From Asticcacaulis sp. AC466 (GTDB lineage: Bacteria; Pseudomonadota; Alphaproteobacteria; Caulobacterales; Caulobacteraceae), in the NCBI RefSeq assembly GCF_000495815.1, contig NZ_AWGE01000005.1, positions 1 through 64,000 on the forward strand: a stretch of DNA of 64,000 nt, given 5' to 3'. The stretch's first letter is position 1. Every line of letters starts with the position of its first letter. The notes under the pieces are model-generated. The model worked only from the letters and a program-made list of their open reading frames with translations, was not told the DNA's origin and made no database searches. The translations under genes were made by a program, and so were the position numbers. This document shows, one piece after another, positions 9,405-17,859 of the stretch.

Positions 9405-10691
9405 ATGCGGCTTTTAATGACAAAAGCTTCAATATCAGTGCCGGAGGCGAAATTGAGTTCAAATCAACGGAACGATGGTGAAATTGGTGCAACGCAATTT
9501 GCCGAGGCGGAACGCATAGGTCAACTCGCCGAAGCCGGCGAACTTATGGTCGAACGGCTACGCAAAACAGCCTTCCTTCCCGGCGAGATCAAAGGACTAA
9601 ATGTCCGTCTCGGCGTCGCGGAAGCCGCGCAGTTGCTCGGGTGCTCAACAAACCGCATTCGCATGGCGGAAGATGATGGACGTTTGCCTGCGCCGCCCGA
9701 AAGCGAAACCGGCCGCAGACTAGGCTACGATATCCCTGCCCTTCTGAATATGCGAAAAGTTCTGGGCGCCTCTCCGCAGCGCGCGCCGGAAGATCCCCCC
9801 GCGATCATTACAGTTCAGAACTTCAAGGGCGGCGTCGGCAAATCAACCGTCACCACGCACCTCGCGCACTATCTCGCCGTTCAGGGCTATCGGGTGCTGG
9901 TGGTGGACTGCGACAGTCAGGCCACCACCACGACGCTTTTCGGCTTCAACCCGCATTTCGCGATTACACGCGAAGAGACCCTTTACCCATACCTGTCGAT
10001 CGAGCCGACCCAGGACGATCTGAGCTATGCGGTTAAGCACACGGCATGGCCCAATGTCGATCTTATTCCGTCGAACCTGCAAATGTTCGATGTCGAGTAC
10101 GAATTGGCGGCCACAGGCACAGGCGGCGGCAATGTTCTGGCCTCTCGGTTCCGCAAACTGCGTCAGGGCCTCGCCGAACTCGCGCAGAACTACGATGTTG
10201 TCCTCCTTGATCCACCGCCCGCCCTGGGCACGATTTCGCTCGCGGTTATGCAGGCTGCCAATGCGCTTTTGGTGCCGCTGGCCGCCACGACGCCGGACTT
10301 CTGTTCGACTGTGCAGTTCCTGTCGATGCTGAACCAGGTAATCAGTCAGCTGAAAGAGGCCGGCATTCGCGTCGAGTATGACTTCTGCCGCCTGATCTGC
10401 TCGAAATTCGCCACCAACGATCCCTCCCATGCCTTGATCCAGAGCCTGATGGAAAAGACGTTCGGCGGCGCGCTGCTGCCGGTGCCTATGCTGGAGTCCG
10501 CAGAAATCAGCCATGCCGCCCTGCGCATGATGACCATTTACGAGCTCGAAAAGCCGGTTGGTACGCCGAAGACCCACAAGCGTTGCCGAAACAATATCGA
10601 CGAAGCTATGGGGCAGATCGAACAACTGATCCGCCGCCGGTGGGGCCGGGTTGAGAGCGAACCGTCCGCTCTGATGATGGCGGCGGGCTGA
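9405..10691 (+). CDS. parA: ParA-family partition ATPase with N-terminal DNA-binding domain
   Basis: 428 aa Walker-type ATPase that drives segregation of the replicon with ParB. The N-terminal 110 residues hold a MerR-like helix-turn-helix (VRLGVAEAAQLLGCSTNRIR), typical of type Ia plasmid ParA/RepA proteins that also autorepress. The ATPase core starts at IITVQNFKGGVGKSTVTTHL (deviant Walker A) and continues with VVDCDSQATTT and VLLDPPPALG. parB follows after 10 bp. Three in-frame starts compete: TTG 9393, ATG 9405 and ATG 9417; none has a strong ribosome-binding site, and 9405 is chosen as the first ATG. The family is certain; the exact start is not. Confidence 0.93.
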   Translation: MRLLMTKASISVPEAKLSSNQRNDGEIGATQFAEAERIGQLAEAGELMVERLRKTAFLPGEIKGLNVRLGVAEAAQLLGCSTNRIRMAEDDGRLPAPPESETGRRLGYDIPALLNMRKVLGASPQRAPEDPPAIITVQNFKGGVGKSTVTTHLAHYLAVQGYRVLVVDCDSQATTTTLFGFNPHFAITREETLYPYLSIEPTQDDLSYAVKHTAWPNVDLIPSNLQMFDVEYELAATGTGGGNVLASRFRKLRQGLAELAQNYDVVLLDPPPALGTISLAVMQAANALLVPLAATTPDFCSTVQFLSMLNQVISQLKEAGIRVEYDFCRLICSKFATNDPSHALIQSLMEKTFGGALLPVPMLESAEISHAALRMMTIYELEKPVGTPKTHKRCRNNIDEAMGQIEQLIRRRWGRVESEPSALMMAAG

Positions 10692-10701
10692 GGAGCGCAC
10701 G

Positions 10702-11796
10702 ATGTCAAAAAAGCAGTCTGATTATCTGTCCTCGTTGCTCGGCTCAGACGCGACGCCCCCCTCCCCTACTCCGGCCCCGGCCCCGGCACCTATGCCTTCG
10801 GCACCCCGACCTTCCGCGCCCGCGGAAGCCGGCGCGCGCCCGGCGGCCATGAATCTTTTGGCGCGGGACTCGGCCCTGTCCCGCGTGGCGAGTGGCGAAG
10901 TCCGTCAGGTTACACAGCTGCTTCTTGACCCGTCGCGCGTGCGCATCTGGCACGGAAATGCGCGGCATCAGGCCTCGCTGACCGAGGACACGGTTCGCGA
11001 TCTTATAGACGCCATCCTCTCGGAAGGCGGACAGAAGGTCCCAGCCATTATCCGGCGCGTTCAGGATGACCCGAAATACGACTACGAAGTCATTGCCGGC
11101 TCACGCCGTCACTGGGCAATAAGCTGGCTTCGCGCTAACAATTATCCCGACATGATGTTCCTCGCCCAGGTTCACAGCCTCGATGATGAGGCTGCGTTCC
11201 GGTTGTCGGATATCGAGAACCGGGCCCGTAAGGACGTATCCGACTTCGAGCGGGCCAAGACCTATGTCGAGGCTCTACGGATGCACTATAACGGCAAGCA
11301 GGTCCGCATGGCGGAACGCCTGAAGCTGTCTGAAGGCTGGCTATCCAAAATGCTGAGCGTCGGCGCCCTGCCCGACTGGTGTGTCAATGCGTTTGCCAGC
11401 CCGGCCGACATCCAGTTGAAGACCGTTTATCCGCTGGCAAAGAAGGTACAGACGGCCCTGATCGCCGAACCTGAATTAGTGAAAGCCATGAAAGCCGTTG
11501 CAGCCAAGTTGTCCGGTGATCAGACCCAGGCGCGCGCAAACGGGAAGACCGCGGTTCTGGCGATCGACGTTGTCAAGCAGTTGATGGATGCGGGTGTGGA
11601 CGTCGACACGACTGAGCCGTTTATCAAGTTCGATGCGCCGAGCGGCAGAACGGCTCTCAGCGTTTTGTCGTCCAACCGGAATGGTGTGTCGGTTCGGGTG
11701 CATGCAGGTTCTGGCGCTACTGAGGCCGAGCTTGTCGCTATGTTTCGCTCGGCGCTTCACGCGGTGGAAAAGCAGGGCAGGGGTCAACGTGGTTGA
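10702..11796 (+). CDS. parB: ParB-family partition protein
   Basis: 364 aa centromere-binding protein. After a Pro/Ala-rich linker (about 18-45) comes the ParB N-terminal nuclease-like/CTPase domain, with the conserved patch VIAGSRRHWA (about 131-140), then a helix-turn-helix region (MAERLKLSEGWLSKMLSVG). It follows parA closely and ends exactly where the first palindromic parS-like repeat begins; the final A of its stop codon is the first base of that repeat. Together with ParA and the three repeats it forms a complete partition system. Confidence 0.93.
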   Translation: MSKKQSDYLSSLLGSDATPPSPTPAPAPAPMPSAPRPSAPAEAGARPAAMNLLARDSALSRVASGEVRQVTQLLLDPSRVRIWHGNARHQASLTEDTVRDLIDAILSEGGQKVPAIIRRVQDDPKYDYEVIAGSRRHWAISWLRANNYPDMMFLAQVHSLDDEAAFRLSDIENRARKDVSDFERAKTYVEALRMHYNGKQVRMAERLKLSEGWLSKMLSVGALPDWCVNAFASPADIQLKTVYPLAKKVQTALIAEPELVKAMKAVAAKLSGDQTQARANGKTAVLAIDVVKQLMDAGVDVDTTEPFIKFDAPSGRTALSVLSSNRNGVSVRVHAGSGATEAELVAMFRSALHAVEKQGRGQRG

Positions 11797-11820
11797 TCTT
11801 TCCCCGGGGAAACTGGTTAA
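11796..11820 (+). repeat. parS-like site copy 1
   Basis: 25-bp element containing the perfect 14-bp palindrome TTTCCCCGGGGAAA followed by CTGGTTAA. It is the first of three copies between parB and repA. The palindrome, its position right after parB and its multiplicity suggest a ParB-binding centromere site rather than an iteron. The three copies lie 102-108 bp apart, too far for helical iteron phasing. Confidence 0.75.
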
Positions 11821-11903
11821 CGCGGCTTAAGCTTTTGGTTCCTTTACGCCCAAGCGATACCAAGCCTGAGATTCATGGGTTGGTATCGCAAGCAACACCA
11901 GTC

Positions 11904-11929
11904 ATCTTTCCCTGGGGAAACTGGTTAAC
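11904..11929 (+). repeat. parS-like site copy 2
   Basis: Second copy, differing from copy 1 by a single base in the palindrome (TTTCCCTGGGGAAA). The flanking ATC before and CTGGTTAAC after are retained, so the conserved unit is longer than the palindrome. It starts 108 bp after copy 1, in the same orientation. Confidence 0.75.
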
Positions 11930-12005
11930 AAGCTATGGATGACCCGGTTAGTCCGTATGGCCAAGGGACGCTCGACTTCGCTTTAGCCAGAATCGTTGTA
12001 CGGTC

Positions 12006-12030
12006 ATCTTTCCCCGGGGAAACTGGTTAA
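12006..12030 (+). repeat. parS-like site copy 3
   Basis: Third copy, identical to copy 1 over 25 bp and starting 102 bp after copy 2. It ends 28 bp before the repA start codon, so ParB bound here could also affect transcription of the initiator gene. Confidence 0.75.
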
Positions 12031-12058
12031 TTTCACCGTGTAGAAGAAAGACGGTTTA

Positions 12059-13195
12059 ATGGAGCCCTCAGAGAAAAACGACCAGATCGACCTGTTCTTG
12101 CCGTATCTTGCTGACCTCAATCTGCGAGATCAGCGGGAGGTAATGGAACGCCCGTTTTTCAGCCTGGCCAAGTCCAAGCGTCTCAAGCCCATCGATTATA
12201 CCTCTCCGGACGGCAAGACCTTTGTCCATGTCTCGGCAAACCCGGACTATGGTATGGCCACCATATGGGACGCCGATATCCTCATCTACTGTGCCAGCGT
12301 CTTGAACGACCTCAAACAGCGCCGCGTGAATGACATTCCGCGCACGCTCAAGATCATGCCCTATGATCTGCTCCGTTCCATTGGCAGGCCCATATCCGGA
12401 CGATCATACGACCTGCTGGGCGCCGCCCTTGACCGGCTGCAGTCGACCACCGTCAAGACCAACATACGCGCCGAGAAACGGTTTGAAGCGACCTTTTCCT
12501 GGCTGGATAACTGGAGCCAGCTCGTTGACGCCAAGACCGAAAGGTCGCGGGGGCTTAGCATCTCGCTCTCCAGCTGGTTTTACGACGGCGTTCTGATGAA
12601 TGGCGGAGTGCTGTCCATCGACCGCGCCTACTTCGACATCACCGGGGGCCGGGAACGCTGGCTCTACAAGGTGGCCCGCAAACACGCCGGCGGCGCCGGC
12701 CCCGAAGGCTTTGCTATCGCCCTGCCAACCCTGTTCGACAAGTCTGGCGCGGAAGGGCAGTATCGTCGCTTCAAATTTGAAATCGCTGCGATCGTCCGCC
12801 GTAATGATTTGCCCGGGTTTGAGCTACGCCTGGCCGATGCAGTCACGACCCGTGAACCTCTGTTGGTCATGACCCGCCGTCAAGACGTAGCGATGAGCGA
12901 CGGGGAGGGGGCGCACACTACCGCGCCGGTGAGCTTCGATACGGCCAAGTCAACGGCCCCTGTTTCAAAGACAGCTCCAGCCAGCCATACCGGCGAGCCA
13001 AGGAACTACCTGACAGACGACACCTTGTCATACCTGCGCAAGCACTACCACGGCTGGGACTTCCATGCCCTTCATGCCGAGTTCCGGGGATGGTTGGCCG
13101 AAAGTGCCGACCGTAGCCCGGAACGGTATCAAAGTGCTTTTATCGGTTTTGTGAAACGCTATCACGAAAAGAACCGACATCAGCTGAGAGCCTGA
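12059..13195 (+). CDS. repA: Replication initiator protein A (RPA/RepA family)
   Basis: 378 aa initiator of the RPA family common on alphaproteobacterial plasmids. The body (about 1-290) has the family's opening pattern (DQREVMERPFFSLAKSK) and the central segment with SGRSYDLLGAALDRLQ. A less conserved linker follows, then a C-terminal domain of about 70 residues with several aromatic residues. The gene is transcribed toward its own iterons, which begin about 150 bp downstream of the stop. This arrangement with parAB upstream marks the window as a plasmid or chromid core. Family confidence is high; there is no evidence on copy number. Confidence 0.9.
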   Translation: MEPSEKNDQIDLFLPYLADLNLRDQREVMERPFFSLAKSKRLKPIDYTSPDGKTFVHVSANPDYGMATIWDADILIYCASVLNDLKQRRVNDIPRTLKIMPYDLLRSIGRPISGRSYDLLGAALDRLQSTTVKTNIRAEKRFEATFSWLDNWSQLVDAKTERSRGLSISLSSWFYDGVLMNGGVLSIDRAYFDITGGRERWLYKVARKHAGGAGPEGFAIALPTLFDKSGAEGQYRRFKFEIAAIVRRNDLPGFELRLADAVTTREPLLVMTRRQDVAMSDGEGAHTTAPVSFDTAKSTAPVSKTAPASHTGEPRNYLTDDTLSYLRKHYHGWDFHALHAEFRGWLAESADRSPERYQSAFIGFVKRYHEKNRHQLRA

Positions 13196-13327
13196 CCGGC
13201 CGAAGCGTTCCCGAAATGACAGCACTGAATCGGCGCAAAGCTGTGATTCGTGAATTACTGAGGAAAGATGAATCGTTTTGAACGAGTTTCCAGCGGAATG
13301 CCCCGAAATAGATTCAATAGTTCCACC

Positions 13328-13336
13328 TTATCCACA
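13328..13336 (+). other. DnaA box of the replicon origin
   Basis: A perfect consensus DnaA box, TTATCCACA, 11 bp before the first iteron. A consensus box at this place indicates that the replicon recruits host DnaA together with its own RepA. Confidence 0.75.
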
Positions 13337-13343
13337 AGGCTTC

Positions 13344-13447
13344 GACACATCAGGAACGAGCTTTGATCCATCAGGGACAATCCCCTGATACATCAGGAAC
13401 GGGCCAATTGATCCATCGGGAACAATCCCCTGATACATCAAGAACAG
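13344..13447 (+). repeat. oriV: Origin iterons, five copies at 21-23 bp spacing
   Basis: Five direct repeats with core (A/C)CATC(A/G)(A/G)G(A/G)AC at 13347, 13368, 13390, 13413 and 13435, spaced 21, 22, 23 and 22 bp, about two helical turns apart. Most are preceded by GAT. The gaps after copies 2 and 4 each contain TCCCCTGA, which pairs with the TCAGGG of the iteron as a short inverted repeat. Regular helical phasing beside a DnaA box and an AT-rich stretch is the classical plan of a RepA-dependent plasmid origin. Confidence 0.85.
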
Positions 13448-13500
13448 CGTGGCCTCGCAAACCCTTTGTAGCAAAGGGAAATTTGAGGGTCTGGCCCTGC

Positions 13501-13565
13501 TTAACCTTCTAAAGAGTCTTATTTAACCCTCTAAACAGGGTTTTGATATTTAAAGATTTTTTTTG
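13501..13565 (+). other. AT-rich probable DNA-unwinding element
   Basis: AT-rich stretch 55 bp after the last iteron. It contains two 16-bp direct repeats (13501-13516 and 13523-13538) of the form TTAACCyTCTAAAsAG, matching at 14 of 16 positions and 22 bp apart, the same period as the iterons. Then comes an A/T run. Repeats of this kind in the unwinding region are known from RK2-, P1- and F-like origins. The functional call is inference. Confidence 0.65.
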
Positions 13566-14276
13566 AAGGACAGGTTTAGGCACGTTCCACCCGGATCGCC
13601 CCTTAGGCACAAGGACCATAAAGTCGGCCCACCTGAAAGAAACGCTTGCTGGGTTCACCGCACGACGCCCGCAAAATTCGCAGACGGGCGATTTACACTA
13701 AAGTTCTATGCACGGTGCTAGAGTCGAAGGAGACGCTTATCCGATGACTCAATATATCACCTCTGCCTTGGAACCCCATAAGCTGAAACGTGGTGGATGC
13801 ACCTTCCGTAAATAACAACGATGACAGCCTCTAACGCGAAGGCAGGAATAGGACTTTTCAAAGTCGTCAGCGATCAGCGGCAACACAACAGCCTATGCCG
13901 AAAGCGCCTTCTATGCGGGGTTTGTCTTGACGATAAGCGACTGTCTGTGATCCCGACGTAGGAAATATATGCTAAGTAATTGATAAAACTAGGTAAAGCC
14001 TCAATTCTCACCTGTATTCCTGCTTTTCGCGCCGGCCGTAATGAGGCTTTTTAAGGCGCAGACAATCCTAATGGGGGCTTGTTTTAGCCATGTCCAAGGC
14101 CAAGAACCACAAATTTGCCACACCAAAACAAAAACATCTCACATAATCTCACATTTCCGCCTCAAAAATACACATCTGTCACAAACCACCAGTAAACACC
14201 CCTCTGTGGCCGGCCGCGGGGGGCATCTTCCGTGCATCGCGATCGCCCCAACGATCTTTTTCCACGGAGAGTTTTT
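13566..14276. other. Non-coding stretch between origin and TonB receptor
   Basis: About 700 bp without a supported gene. A 24-codon frame at 13744-13818 has AAGGAG upstream but no recognisable product, and a 79-codon frame at 14041-14280 is of low complexity and overlaps the receptor start. The last 180 bp are rich in TCACA-type repeats and form the receptor's control region, including a PHO-box-like element. Confidence 0.4.
14104..14122 (+). promoter_or_regulatory. PHO-box-like direct repeat upstream of the TonB receptor
   Basis: ACCACA and GCCACA repeat with an 11-bp period around the core CACAAATTTGCCACA. The 11-bp spacing and the AAAT spacer are those of PhoB sites. The same core with one changed base occurs before the phospholipase C gene (22336). 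A further half site, CTGTCACA, lies at 14176-14183. PhoB control is inferred from this resemblance only. Confidence 0.45.
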
Positions 14277-17123
14277 ATGAAGAAAATGCTCATGACGGGC
14301 GCGGCCGCAGGCGCGCTTTTCTTTCTCGCCGCGTCATCTTACGCGCAGACTGCCACCTCGACAGAGGCCCAAGACGGCCAGGTCGCTAAAGAGGATCAAG
14401 CGACTGAGGTTGTCGTCACTGGGTTCCGCAAATCGCTTAGCGCCGCACGCGATATAAAGAAGCGCTCCGTAATCCAGAAAGACGTGATCGTCGCCGAAGA
14501 TATGGCGAAGTTCCCGGAACTGAACCTGGCTGAATCCTTGCAGCGTCTGCCGGGCGTGCAGATCACGCGTGAAGCGGGCGAGGGCCGGCGTATCTCGCTG
14601 CGCGGCCTCGGTCCGGATTTCGCCCGGGTGCAACTCAACGGTATGGAAGTGCTGGGCAATGTCGACTCCGCTCAGGACAGCCGCGGTCAGCGCTCACGCG
14701 ACCGGGCCTTCGACTTCAACATCTTCGCGTCGGAACTGTTCTCGAAGGTAGAAGTCGAAAAAACCTTCCAGGCGGCCCAGAACGAGGGCGGCATGGCCGG
14801 TACGGTCGGGCTCTTCACGGGCAAACCCTTCGACTACGGCCCCGGCCCGAAAGCCGCCGTGGTGGTAAAGCTTGGCACTAACCAATATACCAAGGACGCG
14901 CAGCCGCGTATCGCTGCTCTGTACAGCTATAACTGGGATAACAAGTTCGGCGCGACCTTCTCCATTGCCTATACCAAGCGCGAGACAACCGAACAGGGCC
15001 ACAATACCTATAACTATAGCCAGATAGGCAAGACCGATTTTACTACCGATCCAACCCGTCCAAAGGGTAAGGCCTATGATCTGGTGGCCGCCGGGCTGGA
15101 TATCTCCCATCTGAGTGCTGCCCAGCAGACCAGGTTCCTGGCTGGTGATCTATATTTCGCTGATGGCAACCGTATTTCCTCGTGGGACGCGAAGCTGGAG
15201 CGTCTTGGGTTGACGGGCGCGTTGCAGTGGCGACCAACGGAAAATCTCCTGTTGACGCTGGATGTGTTGCACGGTGAGGTCACCACCCATCGCGACGAGT
15301 TACACCTGGCCACGCGACCGATCGGCGGCCTAGGCTCTACGACGCTCGATACCAAGGCGGGCGGGGTTTGGCCTGCTCAGTTCCAGACGGGCTCTGTCCT
15401 TAACGACTTCCGGGTAGACAGCAACAACTACGTCACGATGACCAATGTCAGCAATGCGACCTTTGGCAGTGAGCATCGCCGCGAATTGAACGAAAACCGC
15501 TTCAACCAGGCGGCGCTGAGCATGAAGTGGGACGTTTCCGATCGCCTGCTTATCGATGGCCATGTCGGTTACGAGAAGTCGACCTACAAGACCCCCTACG
15601 ACGACAAGCTCTATATGCGCGCCAAGGGCAACCTGATCGCTGACTACGGCACCGACGGCCAGTCGGCATCGTTCCAGTATCCGAACACCGATCTGACGAA
15701 CCCAGCCAATTACGCGATGGATAACTTCTACTATCGTTCCTTCCATAACGGCTCGACACTGCAAGAGGCCGTGCTGAACCTGTCCTATAAGGCTAACGAT
15801 GTTTGGACCCTGCGCGCCGGCGCCGCCTACCATAAGTTTTCGCAAGATGGCGCCAGCTATTACTATGATGGCGGCGATAACGGGACGACGGGCAAAACGC
15901 GCGGCACGTCTGTTGCCGATATCACCTCCGTGTTCAGCAACAGCTTCGGGTCATGGCTGATCGGCGACTACGATAAGGCATTTGCCAAGTACAAGGAATA
16001 TCACCGCCTGGTGCCCAACACCGACGGGACGGGCGGGGTCATTAAAGATATCGAGAACGTCTACGAAGTCACGGAAGCGACGACCTCAGCCTATGTTCAG
16101 GCGGATTGGGACAGTGAACTGTTCGGCAAACGCTTCCGCGGGAATGTCGGCCTGCGCAGCTACAGCACCGACACCCGCAGCACCGGCTGGATCCAGGGCG
16201 ACAGCTACGCCTATCTGGGCACGAGCGACGTGAAGGGCAGCTATTCCGGTGTCCTGCCTGCCCTGAACACCGTGCTGGAAATGACCCCGGAGGTGCTGGT
16301 GCGCTTCTCGGCGACCCAGAACCTGAACCGTCCGGGGCTGAGCTCTATGGCGGCCCAGGGCAGCGCTTTCCAGAACAATGAAAAGTGTGATTTCACTCAA
16401 CCAGGCAGCAAGGATAACTGCAATATCTCGGCTTCTCGCGGCAACGCGGACCTTAAGCCCTATAAGGACGACACACTCGATCTCGCCGTGGAGTATTACT
16501 TCGGCAAGGTGGGCTTGGTGTCGGCCGGCGTGTTCCAGAAGAAAATCACCAACTTCATCGATAGCCTGACGCTCCACGATATCCCCTTCAGCCAGACAGG
16601 GGTTCCGGCCGGAACTATTCCAGGCGCGGACGCGAACACGCTCGTCACAGACTTCTCGATGCCGATCAACGTTTCGGGCACCCGGACCCTGACGGGTGTG
16701 GAACTGGCGGCGCAAAGCCAGCTGTCATTCCTGCCGGCGCCGTTCGACAAGCTGGGCGTGGTGGCGAACTACACCTATGTTGACACTCCCCCAGCGCTTA
16801 CTGGCATATCAAAGACCAGCTATAACGCCACGGTCTACTATGAAACCAAAACCTGGGGCGCCCGCGCGTCCATGAGCCACCGCAGCATTTGGTACACGGG
16901 CCACAACAGCTCTGTCATGAGTGCCGATACCCGCGGTTTCCAGGGCTCCACCTATGTGGATGCCGCGGCTTTCTACAACATCACACCCCGCCTCCAGCTT
17001 ACCCTGGACGCCATCAACCTGACCAACCAGAAGGATACGCAGTTCTGGGGGCAGAGCGAGTACCTCTATAACCAGAACCAGAGCGGCACGACCTATATGG
17101 TTGGGCTAAGCTACAAGTTCTGA
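14277..17123 (+). CDS. TonB-dependent receptor
   Basis: 948 aa outer-membrane active transporter. It starts with a signal peptide (MKKMLMTGAAAGALFF, cleavage near SSYAQ), followed by the plug domain with the usual TonB-receptor start VVVTGFRKSLS, the LPGVQITREAGEGRRISLRG segment, and a large beta-barrel ending in an aromatic residue (LSYKF). The ATG at 14277 is chosen over an upstream ATG at 14232 because it begins the signal peptide and has GGAG seven bases upstream. A terminator-like hairpin lies just after the stop, then come four sulfotransferase/hydroxylase genes in the same direction. Substrate not predictable; PHO-like repeats upstream hint at phosphate control. Confidence 0.94.
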   Translation: MKKMLMTGAAAGALFFLAASSYAQTATSTEAQDGQVAKEDQATEVVVTGFRKSLSAARDIKKRSVIQKDVIVAEDMAKFPELNLAESLQRLPGVQITREAGEGRRISLRGLGPDFARVQLNGMEVLGNVDSAQDSRGQRSRDRAFDFNIFASELFSKVEVEKTFQAAQNEGGMAGTVGLFTGKPFDYGPGPKAAVVVKLGTNQYTKDAQPRIAALYSYNWDNKFGATFSIAYTKRETTEQGHNTYNYSQIGKTDFTTDPTRPKGKAYDLVAAGLDISHLSAAQQTRFLAGDLYFADGNRISSWDAKLERLGLTGALQWRPTENLLLTLDVLHGEVTTHRDELHLATRPIGGLGSTTLDTKAGGVWPAQFQTGSVLNDFRVDSNNYVTMTNVSNATFGSEHRRELNENRFNQAALSMKWDVSDRLLIDGHVGYEKSTYKTPYDDKLYMRAKGNLIADYGTDGQSASFQYPNTDLTNPANYAMDNFYYRSFHNGSTLQEAVLNLSYKANDVWTLRAGAAYHKFSQDGASYYYDGGDNGTTGKTRGTSVADITSVFSNSFGSWLIGDYDKAFAKYKEYHRLVPNTDGTGGVIKDIENVYEVTEATTSAYVQADWDSELFGKRFRGNVGLRSYSTDTRSTGWIQGDSYAYLGTSDVKGSYSGVLPALNTVLEMTPEVLVRFSATQNLNRPGLSSMAAQGSAFQNNEKCDFTQPGSKDNCNISASRGNADLKPYKDDTLDLAVEYYFGKVGLVSAGVFQKKITNFIDSLTLHDIPFSQTGVPAGTIPGADANTLVTDFSMPINVSGTRTLTGVELAAQSQLSFLPAPFDKLGVVANYTYVDTPPALTGISKTSYNATVYYETKTWGARASMSHRSIWYTGHNSSVMSADTRGFQGSTYVDAAAFYNITPRLQLTLDAINLTNQKDTQFWGQSEYLYNQNQSGTTYMVGLSYKF

Positions 17124-17143
17124 TAGCGACCCGTAACCGACTG

Positions 17144-17183
17144 AGCGCTCCCACTCCCGAAAGGGCAGGGGAGCGCTTTTCCC
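17144..17183 (+). terminator. Terminator-like hairpin after the TonB receptor
   Basis: Inverted repeat AGCGCTCCC (17144-17152) and GGGAGCGCT (17169-17177), followed by TTTTCCC. It looks like an intrinsic terminator with a short U-tract. It stands between the receptor and the sulfotransferase run, so the downstream genes may depend on partial read-through or on a promoter in the 43-bp gap. Confidence 0.7.
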
Positions 17184-17220
17184 GTCTATTCACGACAATG
17201 CCGAAAGCCGCGCCACAGCC

Positions 17221-17859
17221 GTGATCGTTTCCCATCGCCACCGGTTCATCTTCGCCGCCGTCCCCAAGACGGGCACCCATTCCGTCAGGCAGGCCCTGCG
17301 CGAACACCTGGGCGATGAGGATGCGGAGCAGGTCGGGCTGTTCGTCAACAAACGCTTCCCGTGGGAGGGGCTTGCGGCTATCCGCCACGGCCACCTGTCT
17401 TTGCTACAACTGCGCCCATACTTGGGCGACGAAGCCTTCAACGGCTATTTCAAGTTCGCCTTCGTGCGCAATCCCTTCGATCGCTTCGTGTCCTACTGCG
17501 CCTTCATGCTGCGTGACAGCGACACCTTCCAGCAGCGACCGCGCGAGGTCATGCACCATTTTCTTTTCGAGGCGCCGCCAGAGCACCATATTTTGTTTCA
17601 GCCCCAGGCATCATTGCTGGCCAGCGACGATGGCAAGACCCTCTTGACGGACACGGTCGGCCGGGTCGAGGATATGCAGGCCTCCTATGATGCGATCTGC
17701 GCCCGTATCGGTATTCCGTCTCGTCCCCTGGACCGCGTGAACGGCAGCCGGCACGGCGACTATCGTCACTATTACGACCAGCCTCTGATCGATGGCGTGA
17801 GTGCCCGCTACGCCCAGGATATGGAGGTGTTCGGCTACACCTTTGAAGGCCTGCGATGA
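17221..17859 (+). CDS. Sulfotransferase (family 2 type), cytoplasmic
   Basis: 212 aa protein with the two PAPS-binding signatures of sulfotransferases: a 5'-phosphosulfate loop near the N-terminus (FAAVPKTGTHSVR, about 11-23) and the 3'-phosphate segment FVRNPFDRFVSYC (about 81-93). Such enzymes move sulfate from PAPS to a hydroxyl on a sugar, lipid or protein. There is no signal peptide, so it acts in the cytoplasm. It starts with GTG; the start is fixed by the family's habit of beginning just before the loop. Its stop overlaps the next start by 4 bp. The acceptor is unknown. Confidence 0.88.
   Translation: MIVSHRHRFIFAAVPKTGTHSVRQALREHLGDEDAEQVGLFVNKRFPWEGLAAIRHGHLSLLQLRPYLGDEAFNGYFKFAFVRNPFDRFVSYCAFMLRDSDTFQQRPREVMHHFLFEAPPEHHILFQPQASLLASDDGKTLLTDTVGRVEDMQASYDAICARIGIPSRPLDRVNGSRHGDYRHYYDQPLIDGVSARYAQDMEVFGYTFEGLR

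Noticed and set aside
11796-12030. Three direct repeats considered as a CRISPR array
   Set aside because: Only three units, about 80-bp spacers, a strong palindrome and position between parB and repA; no cas genes. parS-like sites explain them better.
13328-13570. Possibility that this is a chromosomal dnaA-type origin
   Set aside because: Only one DnaA box, no dnaA or hemE-type neighbours, and a plasmid RepA gene with phased iterons beside it.
13744-13818. Small frame of 24 codons with AAGGAG upstream
   Set aside because: Spacing to the ATG is long and the peptide resembles nothing known; not enough to call a gene.
14041-14280. 79-codon frame before TonB receptor 1
   Set aside because: Low-complexity His/Thr/Lys-rich product, spans the PHO-like control region and overlaps the receptor start.
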